64,000 nucleotides of DNA from Paraburkholderia ginsengiterrae (GCF_001645125.1 NZ_LXKA01000110.1:1-64000); one strand, 5' to 3'. Shown: positions 19,650 to 29,054, counted from the stretch's first letter. Made by a program: numbers and translations. Notes: generated by a model from the letters alone, not told the origin.

Positions 19650-20738
19650 TTAGAACTTCGCGCGCAGGCCGACGCCGTAGGTGTTGCCGCTCGACTGGTT
19701 GGTGATGTGGTCGTACATATACGCCGCGTAGATGTCCGTGCGCTTGGACAGCGGGTAGTCGTAGCCGATCGCCGCCGTCTGACGGGTCTGGTCGAAGCCG
19801 CCGCCATCGCGCGAGTACGCGTACGAGGCCATCACCGTGCCCGGGCCGACCGGCACCTGCACGCCGCCTTGCCCCGTGTTCACGTGCCAGCTCGTCATCT
19901 GCTGGTCGTTGTAGGTGTACATGTACTGGCCGAAGAACTTCACGAACTTCAGGTCATACGTCGCGCCGACCTGCGCCACGCTCTGGCTCTTCAGGCCGGG
20001 AACGCCCGAGGTGCTGAAGCTGCCCAAGTCGTCCGGCACGTTGTTGAAGTTCACGTACTGGTACACAGCGGTTGCCGCGAACGGACCGTTGAAGTACAGC
20101 ACCTGACCGCTCCACTTCTTCGCGCCGTTCTCACCCGCCTTGTTGCCGAACGAGTACATCGCCGTCGCGGACAGGCCGTTGAAGTTCGGCGAAGAGTACG
20201 ACACCGAATTGTTCCAGCCCGAGTCGCCGGTCACGCCCTGATCGGTCGAATACGTCGGGAACGTGCCGAGGCCGAGGTACACGTGAGCGACGATCGGCGA
20301 GAACACATACGAGTCGATGAACGGGTTGAACAGAATCGTCGACACGAACAGCGGCGTGGTCAGACGTCCAGCCGTGATCGTGCCGTACGGCGATTCGATG
20401 CCGACATACGCGTTACGCGAAAACGTCGTGTCGCCAGTGAAGCGGCCAAACTGACCGTTCTGCGCGAGGAAGAAGCCTTCAATCGTGAAGATCGCCTTGT
20501 AGCCGTTGCCCAGGTCCTCCGCCCCCTTGAAACCCCAGTACGAGGTCGACATGCCGCCGCCCGACACTTGCGCGGCGCTCTTGCCATCCGGGAATTTCTG
20601 CGAGCCGACCCATTCGTCGACCTGACCGTAGAGTTGAACGCTCGATTGCGCAAAAGCAGACGATGCACTGGCCAGCAGGGCGGCACACGCGGTTGCCTTG
20701 AGGGTGGTCTTCAGCGCACCGCTGATGCTTGTTTTCAT
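19650..20738 (-). CDS. Outer-membrane porin, Gram-negative trimeric type
   Basis: The precursor has 362 residues, with a signal peptide (about 1-30, ending ASSAFA) followed by QSSVQLYGQVDEWVG, the usual first strand of Burkholderia porins. Alternating hydrophobic strands continue to the C-terminal AKF, whose terminal phenylalanine is the BAM recognition signal. The ATG at 20738 is preceded by CAGGAGA. It would form a diffusion channel in the outer membrane; the substrate is unknown. A 540-bp gene-free region lies upstream and contains a 10-bp direct repeat. Confidence 0.93.
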   Translation of the reverse strand: MKTSISGALKTTLKATACAALLASASSAFAQSSVQLYGQVDEWVGSQKFPDGKSAAQVSGGGMSTSYWGFKGAEDLGNGYKAIFTIEGFFLAQNGQFGRFTGDTTFSRNAYVGIESPYGTITAGRLTTPLFVSTILFNPFIDSYVFSPIVAHVYLGLGTFPTYSTDQGVTGDSGWNNSVSYSSPNFNGLSATAMYSFGNKAGENGAKKWSGQVLYFNGPFAATAVYQYVNFNNVPDDLGSFSTSGVPGLKSQSVAQVGATYDLKFVKFFGQYMYTYNDQQMTSWHVNTGQGGVQVPVGPGTVMASYAYSRDGGGFDQTRQTAAIGYDYPLSKRTDIYAAYMYDHITNQSSGNTYGVGLRAKF

Positions 20739-20894
20739 GGGTTCTCCTGTCTTTGTCAAAAGGGGTGTGGCTGTGCGAAAGGGGGCGCTCGCGCGAACCA
20801 TTGTTGTTGTCCGTCCGGTCATCGAGCCAATCTGGGCGGGACCATCTTTGCGGACCATTTTTATGGACAAAAATATCGTGGGTTATTGCCGGTA

Positions 20895-20929
20895 TATCGG
20901 TCTGGTTAGTTTTGTCGCTTATCGGTCTG
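20895..20929 (+). repeat. 10-bp direct repeat upstream of the porin
   Basis: TATCGGTCTG occurs at 20895-20904 and again at 20920-20929, a 25-bp period. The pair is 157-191 bp before the porin start codon in the gene-free interval 20739-21280. The spacing would place two sites on roughly similar faces of the helix, as for a regulator binding in tandem. Nothing else in this interval was recognised. Confidence 0.45.
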
Positions 20930-21280
20930 ATAAAGCCCGTGCCGCACGTACGCTCGCCGCGCCGCCGCAGACTCCGACGTACCGCGCAAACCGTTACCGA
21001 CACGGCAACGGACGGGTTTATATCACCCCGCAAGACATGCGCATGACGCATCGCGACAGATACGGCGAAATTTGACGATGTGAGAGGGGTTGCTGCCGAG
21101 TGTTTTCAAAAAAGTGTGGCGTCGAAACGTCACATTGACAGCGGACCGAGCATTGAAGTGATGCGCAGGAGTGCTAGCAAGCGGTTTGAAAGACGCGAGT
21201 TTCGAGGATGCGACTGGAAAAGCGCAGTTTGACGGCAGGTACCAGCGAGGGGGCGAAACGAAGCGGAGGGAATCCGGCGG

Positions 21281-21874
21281 CTAGTTGCGGTACGGCGCGC
21301 TTTCAGGCGGACGCGAGTCGTCTGACTGACGCGGCATGGCGCGTGATGTACCGCGCTCCTCGTTGTAGCGGGCGACGTCGGCGCGAATCGAACCGGTGGC
21401 GCGCGCCTGCGCATTGGCCGGTGGTCGCGGTACCGCGCGCGACTCGGCGCTGACCGGCGTAATGGCGCCGGCGTATTGCATGCCGCTGCCGCGTTCATTG
21501 CCGGGATAACCGGCCGGTCCCGCTACCCGGCGCATGCCCGGGTTGTAGGCGTTAAAGCCGTTGCCGTTAAACCTGTTGCCGTAATTGCCGCCCGCGAAGT
21601 TCGGGCCGCCACGCGGCACACGCGCGCTGCGCTCGGCCATGGGGTCGCGAGCCGGCCTTGCAGGGGGCGCGCCATAGTAGCGGCCGCTATTGTGCATGGC
21701 ATGGTCGATTGGGGCGCGCGAATAGCCGGCCCCGCCGCCATGCGGCACGCTCGGCACTTTCGCATAGGCGAACGTGCACAGCGCGGCGATAACCGCGCCC
21801 AACGCCCAATGCCTCGTTCTCGACAACCCGTCCACCTGCTGACTCTCATGCCCGAAGACTTGCCTGAAATCCAC
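21281..21874 (-). CDS. Predicted secreted Gly/Asn/Pro/Arg-rich protein
   Basis: The 197-residue hypothetical protein has a basic-hydrophobic N-terminal segment (RTRHWALGAVIAALCTFAYA) that looks like a signal peptide, with cleavage expected after AYA. The remainder is low-complexity, rich in Gly, Asn, Pro and Arg (for example GNRFNGNGFNAYNPG), with no catalytic motif. The start is uncertain: a GTG at 21874 opens the frame and another GTG lies 13 codons later, and neither has a clear binding site. I do not recognise a family. A periplasmic or surface role is inference. Confidence 0.55.
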   Translation of the reverse strand: MDFRQVFGHESQQVDGLSRTRHWALGAVIAALCTFAYAKVPSVPHGGGAGYSRAPIDHAMHNSGRYYGAPPARPARDPMAERSARVPRGGPNFAGGNYGNRFNGNGFNAYNPGMRRVAGPAGYPGNERGSGMQYAGAITPVSAESRAVPRPPANAQARATGSIRADVARYNEERGTSRAMPRQSDDSRPPESAPYRN

Positions 21875-22067
21875 CGTTCGAGCTGCAATGGATCTGTTCT
21901 GGGAGCGGCACGGGCGCCGCGGAAATATCGCAGCGCGGACGTATCCCGACGGCCTTTGATCGGTAATTTATGGGTACGGGCAAAGGGTGTCGAGCCAAAA
22001 AGTGTTAGGCCTCCCCTGCGGATGTAACACCTTGTTACTGCGACGTTTTTCTGCGACAGAGCACTTG

Positions 22068-22107
22068 CGCGAAAGCCCTGAAACCGCTTGCTTTCAAGGC
22101 TTTCGCG
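22068..22107. repeat. Long intergenic hairpin upstream of the SBF transporter
   Basis: CGCGAAAGCC at 22068-22077 is exactly complementary to 22098-22107. The inner TGAAA/TTTCA extends the stem to about 16 bp with one mismatch and an 8-nt loop. No T tract follows, so it is not an ordinary terminator. A smaller palindrome, GTAACA-CCT-TGTTAC, lies at 22024-22038. The rest of the gene-free interval 21875-22399 is AT-rich toward the transporter and probably holds its promoter. Confidence 0.55.
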
Positions 22108-22399
22108 AGACGTTTCGAAGGCTCTGACGTATGACGAATCGCGGCACATTTTTCTGCCTGATTTCCAAAACGGCTTGGACCAAACTGATGGCGTCGCCAA
22201 TACTGAAACGTGCGCGCCAGACCGGGTCAGATTCTTACAGTCGGGCGCCGGCAATGCGGAACATTCATTAATCGATTCGGCAAATGAATTTGTCTTTTCA
22301 ATTGGTTTTCAACAACAATAGTGTCTTCCCATAGACTAAGGGCGGCGTTTCAACGCGCGGCCCGTGCGCTGTTCCGCATCACCGAATCGAGATTCCGCC

Positions 22400-23428
22400 A
22401 TGGCTCGCCCGAAACTGCTTCCCGACAACTTCACCTTATGCCTTGTCGGCACCGTGATCCTTGCCAGCCTCCTGCCGGTTCATGGGCAGGCCGCCGTCGG
22501 GTTCAACTGGGTGACGAACGTGGCGGTCGGCCTGCTGTTTTTCCTGCACGGCGCAAAGCTCTCACGCGAGGCGATTATTGCGGGCGCGACGCACTGGCGC
22601 CTGCATGTGGTGGTGCTGCTCAGCACGTTCGCGCTGTTTCCGCTGCTCGGCCTCGCGCTTAAACCGCTCCTTTCGCCACTTGTCACGCCGGCGCTCTATG
22701 CGGGGGTCCTCTTCCTCTGCACGCTGCCGTCTACGGTTCAGTCGTCGATCGCGTTCACCTCCATTGCCAAAGGCAACGTGCCGGCCGCCGTATGCAGCGC
22801 GTCGGCCTCGAGCCTGCTCGGTATCTTCATCACACCCGCCCTCGTCAGCATGGTCGTCACCAGCCAGGCGGCCGGCGGCGGCGCTTCGCCGTGGCATACG
22901 GTGGGCAACATCGTGCTGCAACTGCTGGTGCCGTTCGTGGCCGGCCAGTTGCTGCGCCCGCTGATCGGCAAGTGGATCGAGCGCAACCGCGGCGTGCTGA
23001 AATTCGTCGACCAGGGTTCGATCCTGCTGGTGGTCTACGGCGCGTTCAGCGAAGCCGTGAACGAAGGCCTGTGGCACCAGATTCCGCTGTCCGCACTCGG
23101 CGGTCTGCTGGTGGTGAATGTCGTGCTGCTGGCGCTGGCGCTGGCCGTGACGATTTTCGTGAGCAAGCGGCTCGGTTTCAACCGCGCGGATCAGATCACC
23201 ATCATCTTCTGCGGTTCGAAGAAGAGCCTCGCCGCCGGCGTGCCGATGGCCAAGGTGATTTTCGCCTCGCATGCGGTGGGCGCCGTGGTCCTGCCGCTGA
23301 TGCTGTTTCACCAGATCCAGCTGATGGTGTGCGCCGCCCTCGCGCAACGCTGGGGCGCGCGCGATATCAGCAGCGAGCACCTCGCCGCCTCCCGTGAGCG
23401 GCCCGCCGCCGCTGTGGCGCGCCGTTGA
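22400..23428 (+). CDS. SBF-like (bile acid:sodium symporter superfamily) transporter
   Basis: This 342-residue integral membrane protein has about ten transmembrane segments in the BART/SBF_like fold (PF13593, YfeH type). Typical segments are FFLHGAKLSREA near residue 50, the LPSTVQSSIAFTSIAKGN motif near 115-132, and FCGSKKSLAAGVPMA near 272-286, both part of the crossover transport site. I prefer the ATG at 22400; a GTG at 22364 would add twelve residues. The substrate is unknown. It stands alone between a hairpin-rich upstream region and its own terminator. Confidence 0.88.
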   Translation: MARPKLLPDNFTLCLVGTVILASLLPVHGQAAVGFNWVTNVAVGLLFFLHGAKLSREAIIAGATHWRLHVVVLLSTFALFPLLGLALKPLLSPLVTPALYAGVLFLCTLPSTVQSSIAFTSIAKGNVPAAVCSASASSLLGIFITPALVSMVVTSQAAGGGASPWHTVGNIVLQLLVPFVAGQLLRPLIGKWIERNRGVLKFVDQGSILLVVYGAFSEAVNEGLWHQIPLSALGGLLVVNVVLLALALAVTIFVSKRLGFNRADQITIIFCGSKKSLAAGVPMAKVIFASHAVGAVVLPLMLFHQIQLMVCAALAQRWGARDISSEHLAASRERPAAAVARR

Positions 23429-23487
23429 ATACGCGCGCAATGCAAACAGGACATTCATAAGCGCCCTCCCTGAGCGTTATTTGAAGA

Positions 23488-23510
23488 AAGCCGCCTCGCG
23501 CGGCTTTTTT
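23488..23510 (+). terminator. Rho-independent terminator after the SBF transporter
   Basis: The 7-bp stem AAGCCGC / GCGGCTT (23488-23494 and 23500-23506) has a 5-nt loop and runs into TTTTTTG. It is 60 bp past the stop codon. Confidence 0.8.
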
Positions 23511-23704
23511 GTTATTTCACGCGCAAACGCCGCCGCTGTCGCCTCGGCCGGATGGCATAGGCCAACTCCTGGCACGGCGAAACCCGCCACCAGAGGGACG
23601 CCGGCACGAGCGCACCTTTGCGGTGCAACACTTCATCAAAAATTCACTTAATTCTTCAGAGGGTGCGCCGATAAGCCGACAGTCGATCGCTACGTCTACC
23701 CGCC

Positions 23705-25555
23705 ATGCAAGCTCGCTCGCCCTCCCGATATGCCGCGCCGCGCATCGAGGAGTTGATCGCCCGGCGCGATTTGTCCGCCGTATTCCAGCCGATCATCGAA
23801 TTTGAAAACGGCGCGATCGTCGGCTACGAAGGCTTGATTCGCGCGCCGGCCGGCACGCCGCTCGAAGCGCCGTTCGCGCTGTTTTCCCAGGCGCTTGCCG
23901 AGGGCTGCGCAATCGAGCTCGAACGAGCGGCCGCGCGCACCTGCATCGAAGCCTTTGCGCAACTCGACTTCGACGGCAAGCTGTTCCTCAACTTCAGCGC
24001 CGGCGCGATCCGCCGGCTCGCCGAGGCGCGCGAGGACACGCTCACGCTCCTGCGCCATCGCGGGGTGGACCCGCAACGGATCGTGATCGAGCTGACCGAG
24101 CAGAGCACGATTCCGGATGTCGACAGCTTTCTGCCGCTGATTTCGGCGCTGCGCACCGTGGGCGCGCAATTCGCGCTCGACGACTACGGCACGGCGAACG
24201 CGAGCATGAATCTATGGGTCCGGCTTCAACCGGACCTGGTGAAGATCGACCGCTTCTTCATTCACGACATCGCCTGCGATCCGCTCAAGTTCGAGGCGGT
24301 GCGCGCAATGCAGCACTTCGCCAACGCGAGCGGCGCGCAGCTCGTGGCCGAGGGCATCGAAAACGAAGCGGATCTGATCGTGGTGCGGGATATGGGAATC
24401 GGCTGCGGGCAAGGCTATTTCTTCGGCCGCCCGCACGCGCAACCGGCTCGCCAGGTGAGCGACGACGCTCGCGAAGCGCTGCGCGCCGGCCACATCGCCG
24501 TGTTTCCGGAGTCCACGCGCACGGTGAGCAGCGCCTCGCCGTCGGGCGGCATGGCTTCGGCGAAGATGCTGGTGCCCGCGCCCGCGCTGCCGCGCCAGGC
24601 CACCAACAATGACGTTCTCGAACTGTTCAACCGTCTGCCCGATCTGCACGCGGTCGCGGTGGTCGAAAACGACGAGCCGGTCGCGCTGATCAACCGCCGC
24701 AGCTTCATGGACCGCTACGCGCTGCCGTACCACCGAGAGCTGTTCGGCAAGCGCCCTTGCCTGCAGTTCGCCAACGCGTCGCCGGTGATCATCGAGAAGT
24801 CGATGACCGTCGAGCAGATGGCCAAGCTCCTCGCGAGCGACGATCAGCGCTATCTCGCCGACGGCTTCGTCATTACCGAGAACGGCAAATACGTCGGCCT
24901 CGGCACCGGCGAGAACCTGGTGCGCGCGGTCACCGAGGTGCGCATCGAGGCCGCGCGCTACGCGAACCCGCTGACCTTCCTGCCCGGCAATATTCCGATC
25001 AGTTCGCACATCGGCCGCCTGCTCGGCAACGACGCCGGCTTCTACGCGTGCTACGTCGACCTGAACCACTTCAAGCCGTTCAACGACCAGTACGGTTACT
25101 GGCAGGGCGACGAGGTGCTGAAATTCGCCGCCGCCGTGCTCGCCGACGTGTGCGATTCCACCCGCGACTTCCTCGGGCATGTGGGCGGCGACGACTTCCT
25201 GATCCTGTTCCAGAGCGACGACTGGCGCGAGCGCGTGCTGCGCGCGATCTACGTCTTCAACGAGGGCGCGCAACGCTTCTATGCGCCGGCCGATCGGCTT
25301 GCCGGCGGCATCCACGGTGAGGACCGGCGCGGCAATCCGACGTTCTTTGGTTTCGTGACGATGGCGATTGGCTGCGTGCGCGTCGAGCCGACGGGCGGGC
25401 CGTCGCTTTACAGCAGCGAGGAAATCGCCTCGGTCGCCGCGCTGGCCAAACGACGCGCGAAGCACGAGACGAGCGGCTTCGTACTGATCGACGCCGACGA
25501 AAGCGTAGCCTTGCTACGAGGCCAGGCGGAGGCCGCTCACGCATCCCTGGAGTAA
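23705..25555 (+). CDS. EAL-CBS-GGDEF c-di-GMP protein, degenerate cyclase motif
   Basis: The domain order in this 616-residue protein is EAL phosphodiesterase (about 12-255), a CBS-like pair (about 300-420) and GGDEF (about 425-580). The EAL signature reads EGL at E42, and the other phosphodiesterase residues look intact: NFSAG, ELTEQ, ALDDYGT, VKIDR, AEGIE and GQGYFFGRP. The cyclase motif is GGDDF at 494-498 and no RxxD inhibitory site sits five residues before it. I therefore expect phosphodiesterase activity, with the GGDEF domain inactive, weak or GTP-sensing. No transmembrane segment is seen. A signal through the CBS region is plausible. Confidence 0.88.
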   Translation: MQARSPSRYAAPRIEELIARRDLSAVFQPIIEFENGAIVGYEGLIRAPAGTPLEAPFALFSQALAEGCAIELERAAARTCIEAFAQLDFDGKLFLNFSAGAIRRLAEAREDTLTLLRHRGVDPQRIVIELTEQSTIPDVDSFLPLISALRTVGAQFALDDYGTANASMNLWVRLQPDLVKIDRFFIHDIACDPLKFEAVRAMQHFANASGAQLVAEGIENEADLIVVRDMGIGCGQGYFFGRPHAQPARQVSDDAREALRAGHIAVFPESTRTVSSASPSGGMASAKMLVPAPALPRQATNNDVLELFNRLPDLHAVAVVENDEPVALINRRSFMDRYALPYHRELFGKRPCLQFANASPVIIEKSMTVEQMAKLLASDDQRYLADGFVITENGKYVGLGTGENLVRAVTEVRIEAARYANPLTFLPGNIPISSHIGRLLGNDAGFYACYVDLNHFKPFNDQYGYWQGDEVLKFAAAVLADVCDSTRDFLGHVGGDDFLILFQSDDWRERVLRAIYVFNEGAQRFYAPADRLAGGIHGEDRRGNPTFFGFVTMAIGCVRVEPTGGPSLYSSEEIASVAALAKRRAKHETSGFVLIDADESVALLRGQAEAAHASLE

Positions 25556-25589
25556 AGATTTCGCCTTCTCCGACGTTGTTTCGAGGCGC

Positions 25590-25610
25590 GTTTAGCAATT
25601 TTTACTAAAC
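25590..25610. promoter_or_regulatory. Candidate LacI-family operator
   Basis: GTTTAGCAATTTTTACTAAAC is an inverted repeat with 9-bp half-sites (GTTTAGCAA and, on the other strand, GTTTAGTAA) around a 3-bp centre. A related half-site, GTTTTACTATACAA, lies at 25689-25702 over a -10-like TATACA. Both are upstream of the LacI-type gene at 25754, suggesting autoregulation of its operon. Confidence 0.5.
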
Positions 25611-25753
25611 AGCATATTTCGGGCCAACGTCAATATCTACGGGTACTTCCTGGTATCTGACGGCTGTTTTTCAGGCGGTTTCAGCATCGTTTTACTATAC
25701 AATCGCCCGAACTTAAACACCGTGCGGCCGCCCCGGCGTCGCCGCCTGATTCG

Positions 25754-26740
25754 ATGGCCACAACCATCCGCGACGTCGCCCGTGCGGCCAGCGTGTCGAT
25801 CGGCACTGTTTCACGCGCACTGAAAAACCAGCCCGGCCTGTCCGAGGCCACCCGCCTGCGCGTCGTCGAAGCGGCGCGGCAGCTCGGCTACGACGCCGCC
25901 CAATTGCGCCCGCGCATTCGCCGCCTCACCTTTCTGCTGCACCGCCAGCACAACAACTTCGCGGTCAGCCCGTTCTTTTCGCACGTGCTGCACGGCGTGG
26001 AGGACGCGTGCCGGGAGCGCGGCATCGTGCCTTCGGTGCTGACCGCCGGCCCGACCGAAGACGTGATCCAGCAGATGCGCCTGCACGCACCGGACGCCGT
26101 GGCGATTGCCGGTTTCGTCGAACCGGAAACTTTGACCATGCTGGTGGCCATGCAGCGCCCGCTCGTGCTGATCGACCTGTGGGCTCCCGGCCTGCGCTCG
26201 GTCAATCTCGACAACGCCGCGGGCGCCACGCTCGCCATGCGGCATCTATTCGAACAGCAGCGCACGCGCGTCGCGTTCATCGGCGGCTCGCTCGCGCACT
26301 TCAGCATCGCGCAGCGCGCGCTCGGCTACCGGCGCGCGTTTTTCGAAGCAGGGCTGTTGTTCGACCCGTCGCTGGAAGTCACGATCGACGCCGGCCTCGA
26401 CCCCGACACCGGCGCCGCGCGCGCCATGCATCAGCTGCTCGACGCGCCCGGCCCGCGCCCCGACGCCGTGTTTGCCTATAACGACGCCGCCGCGCTCGCC
26501 GCGCTGCGGGCCTGCCTCGCGCGCGGCGTGCGGGTGCCCGAGGACATCGCCATCATCGGCTTCGACGACATTCCGGCCACCGCTCACTCCACGCCGCCGC
26601 TGTCGACCATCTCGGTCGACAAGGAAGCGCTCGGCCGGCGCGGTGTCGAACTGCTGCTCGAGGACACGCCGGCCGAGCTTGAAATCCGCCTGCCCGTTCA
26701 TCTCATTGCCCGTGCCAGTACTTTGGTGAAGACACCATGA
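25754..26740 (+). CDS. LacI-family transcriptional regulator
   Basis: The 328-residue protein has a LacI helix-turn-helix at residues 4-24 (TIRDVARAASVSIGTVSRAL), a hinge helix (LSEATRLRVVEAARQLGYD) and a periplasmic-binding-protein-like sugar sensor from about 60 to the end, including VAIIGFDDI-type sequence near 275. It shares a four-base overlap (ATGA) with the sugar isomerase gene that follows, so it is the first gene of the operon it probably represses. The likely inducer is the sugar handled by the two enzymes. Confidence 0.92.
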   Translation: MATTIRDVARAASVSIGTVSRALKNQPGLSEATRLRVVEAARQLGYDAAQLRPRIRRLTFLLHRQHNNFAVSPFFSHVLHGVEDACRERGIVPSVLTAGPTEDVIQQMRLHAPDAVAIAGFVEPETLTMLVAMQRPLVLIDLWAPGLRSVNLDNAAGATLAMRHLFEQQRTRVAFIGGSLAHFSIAQRALGYRRAFFEAGLLFDPSLEVTIDAGLDPDTGAARAMHQLLDAPGPRPDAVFAYNDAAALAALRACLARGVRVPEDIAIIGFDDIPATAHSTPPLSTISVDKEALGRRGVELLLEDTPAELEIRLPVHLIARASTLVKTP

Positions 26741-28020
26741 CACAAACCGCTTCGCTCCACCCCGCCAACGGCGCCGCCGCGGCACCGCCCGTCGAGAGTT
26801 TTCGCGCGCGCGAGTTCCTGCTCTCGCATGTGCAGGACACCCTGCGCTTTTACGCGCCCAACGTGCTCGATCCGAGCGGCGGCTTCTTTCACTTCTTCCG
26901 CGACGACGGTTCGGTCTACGACACAACCACGCGGCATCTGGTGAGCAGTTGTCGCTACGTGTTCAACTACGCGATGGCGTATCGCCAGTTCGGCGACCCG
27001 CAGCATCTCGAGTACGCGCGCCACGGTTTGCGGTTTCTGCGCGAAGCGCATTGGGACGCCCAGCAGGCAGGCTACGACTGGGAACTCGAATGGCGCGACG
27101 GCAGGAAGCGCACGCTCGACGCGACGCGCCACTGCTACGGTCTCGCGTTCGTCCTGCTCGCGTATTCGCATGCGGCGATGGCCGGCATCGAGGAAGCGAA
27201 GCCGATGATCGGCGCGACCTTCGAGTTGATGGAGCACCGCTTCTGGGACGCCGCCGCCGGGCTCTATGCCGACGAGGCATCACCCGACTGGCGGGTGAGT
27301 TCGTACCGAGGGCAAAACGCGAACATGCACACCACCGAGGCGCTGCTCGCCGCGCACGAGGCGACCGGTCATCTGGTCTACCTGGACCGCGCCGAGCGGG
27401 TGGCGTCGAATATCACGCTGCGCCAGGCGAAGCTGTCGCAGGGGCTGGTGTGGGAGCATTTTCATGCGGACTGGTCGGTCGACTGGCACTATAACGAAGA
27501 AGACAGTTCGAACATCTTTCGTCCGTGGGGCTTTCAGCCGGGGCATCAAACCGAATGGGCGAAGCTGCTGCTGATTCTCGAGCGCTTCCGTCCGTTGCCG
27601 TGGCTGCTGCCGCGCGCTATCGAGCTATTCGACGCCGCTATGACGCACGCGTGGGACGAAGACCACGGCGGGCTCTATTACGGCTTCGGGCCGGACGGCA
27701 CGGTGTGCGACCACGACAAGTATTTCTGGGTCCAGGCGGAGACCTTCGCGACGGCCGCGCTGCTCGGCAAGCGCACCGGCAACGAACGTTTCTGGGACTG
27801 GTACGACGAAATCTGGCGCTATAGCTGGGCGCATTTCGTCGATCACAAGTATGGCGCGTGGTATCGCATTCTCACGTGCGACAACCGCAAGTACAGCGAC
27901 GAAAAAAGCCCGGCCGGCAAGACCGACTATCACACCATGGGCGCGTGCTACGAAGTGCTGGCGCACGCCTTGCCCGACGGCGCGGCCGCTGCGTCTGAAT
28001 CCGCGGAGCAAACAAAATGA
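26737..28020 (+). CDS. AGE-family sugar isomerase/epimerase (mannose isomerase-like)
   Basis: This 427-residue (alpha/alpha)6-barrel protein belongs to the N-acylglucosamine 2-epimerase superfamily. Conserved blocks include ANMHTTEALLAAHEAT near 195-210 (with the catalytic histidine), HFHADWSVDWHYN near 240-255, and FRPWGFQPGHQTEWAKLLL near 262-282. Members interconvert mannose, fructose and glucose or epimerise N-acylhexosamines. A fructokinase-like gene follows directly, so conversion of a free aldose such as mannose to fructose is the most likely role. It overlaps both neighbours by four bases. Confidence 0.88.
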   Translation: MTQTASLHPANGAAAAPPVESFRAREFLLSHVQDTLRFYAPNVLDPSGGFFHFFRDDGSVYDTTTRHLVSSCRYVFNYAMAYRQFGDPQHLEYARHGLRFLREAHWDAQQAGYDWELEWRDGRKRTLDATRHCYGLAFVLLAYSHAAMAGIEEAKPMIGATFELMEHRFWDAAAGLYADEASPDWRVSSYRGQNANMHTTEALLAAHEATGHLVYLDRAERVASNITLRQAKLSQGLVWEHFHADWSVDWHYNEEDSSNIFRPWGFQPGHQTEWAKLLLILERFRPLPWLLPRAIELFDAAMTHAWDEDHGGLYYGFGPDGTVCDHDKYFWVQAETFATAALLGKRTGNERFWDWYDEIWRYSWAHFVDHKYGAWYRILTCDNRKYSDEKSPAGKTDYHTMGACYEVLAHALPDGAAAASESAEQTK

Positions 28021-28934
28021 GCAACCTCGGCGCAAACAGCGAATTCCCCCTCTTCGTTTCGGCCGGCGACATCCTCACCGACCTGGTGCGCTCCGGCGCT
28101 TCGCAGTGGCTCTCGCGGCCCGGCGGCGCGGGCTGGAACGTGGCGCGCTGCGTGGCGCGGCTCGGGTTGCCGACTGCGTGCGCGGGCTCGCTCGGCGTCG
28201 ACAACTTCTCCGACGACCTGTGGAACGCGAGCGTCGCCGCGGGGCTCGACATGCGCTTCATGCAGCGCGTGGAGCGTCCGCCCTTGCTCGCGGTCGTGCA
28301 TCAGACGCATCCGCCTGCGTACTTCTTCATGGGTGAGAACGCCGCCGATCTGGCCTTCGATCCTTTACGGCTGCCGGCCGGCTGGATGGGTCACGTGAAG
28401 TGGGCGCACTTCGGCTGCATCAGCCTCGTGCGGCAACCGATCGGCGCGACGCTCGCCGCGTTGGCCGCAGAACTCCGCGCACACGGCGTGAAGATCAGTT
28501 TCGATCCGAACTACCGGAATCTGATGGAGCATGGGTATGAACCCACGCTGCGGAAAATGGCCGCGCTCGCTGATCTGATCAAGGTGTCGGACGAAGATTT
28601 GCGCCTGCTGTTCAAGACCGACGACGAAGCCGGCGCGCTGGCCCAGTTGCGCGCCATGAATCCGGCCGCCACCGTGCTGGTGACGCGCGGGCCGGAGGCC
28701 GCCATGCTGATCGACGGCGACACGGTAAGTGAAGCGCGGCCGCCGCGCATCGAGATAGTCGACACCGTCGGCGCCGGCGACGCCTCGATTGGCGGCCTGC
28801 TATTCAGCCTCATGACCGCCCCGCAGCGGGCCTGGCCGGAGCACCTGGCGTTCGCGCTCGCCGCCGGCGCGGCCGCCTGCCGGCATGCGGGTGCGCACGC
28901 GCCGACGCTGGATGAGGTTGTCGCGCTGCTGTAA
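28017..28934 (+). CDS. PfkB-family carbohydrate kinase (fructokinase-like)
   Basis: This 305-residue ribokinase-fold kinase has the N-terminal GG motif (SRPGGAGWNVARCVARLG) for sugar binding and the C-terminal signature DTVGAGDASIGGLL near 245-258, with the catalytic aspartate in GAGDA. It starts inside the stop of the AGE isomerase gene, so the pair would convert and then phosphorylate a hexose, most simply to fructose 6-phosphate. No transporter gene is linked, so uptake must be encoded elsewhere. Confidence 0.88.
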   Translation: MSNLGANSEFPLFVSAGDILTDLVRSGASQWLSRPGGAGWNVARCVARLGLPTACAGSLGVDNFSDDLWNASVAAGLDMRFMQRVERPPLLAVVHQTHPPAYFFMGENAADLAFDPLRLPAGWMGHVKWAHFGCISLVRQPIGATLAALAAELRAHGVKISFDPNYRNLMEHGYEPTLRKMAALADLIKVSDEDLRLLFKTDDEAGALAQLRAMNPAATVLVTRGPEAAMLIDGDTVSEARPPRIEIVDTVGAGDASIGGLLFSLMTAPQRAWPEHLAFALAAGAAACRHAGAHAPTLDEVVALL

Positions 28935-29054
28935 TTCTGCTGCCTTGTGCGGCGCGCATTGTCACGGACATGGAGCGCTGCCGGGGCACTGAACGGGGCC
29001 TCCATCATCGTGCTAGGATGAAAAAACCGGAAGCCTTGCGAGAAGGAGCGAGCC

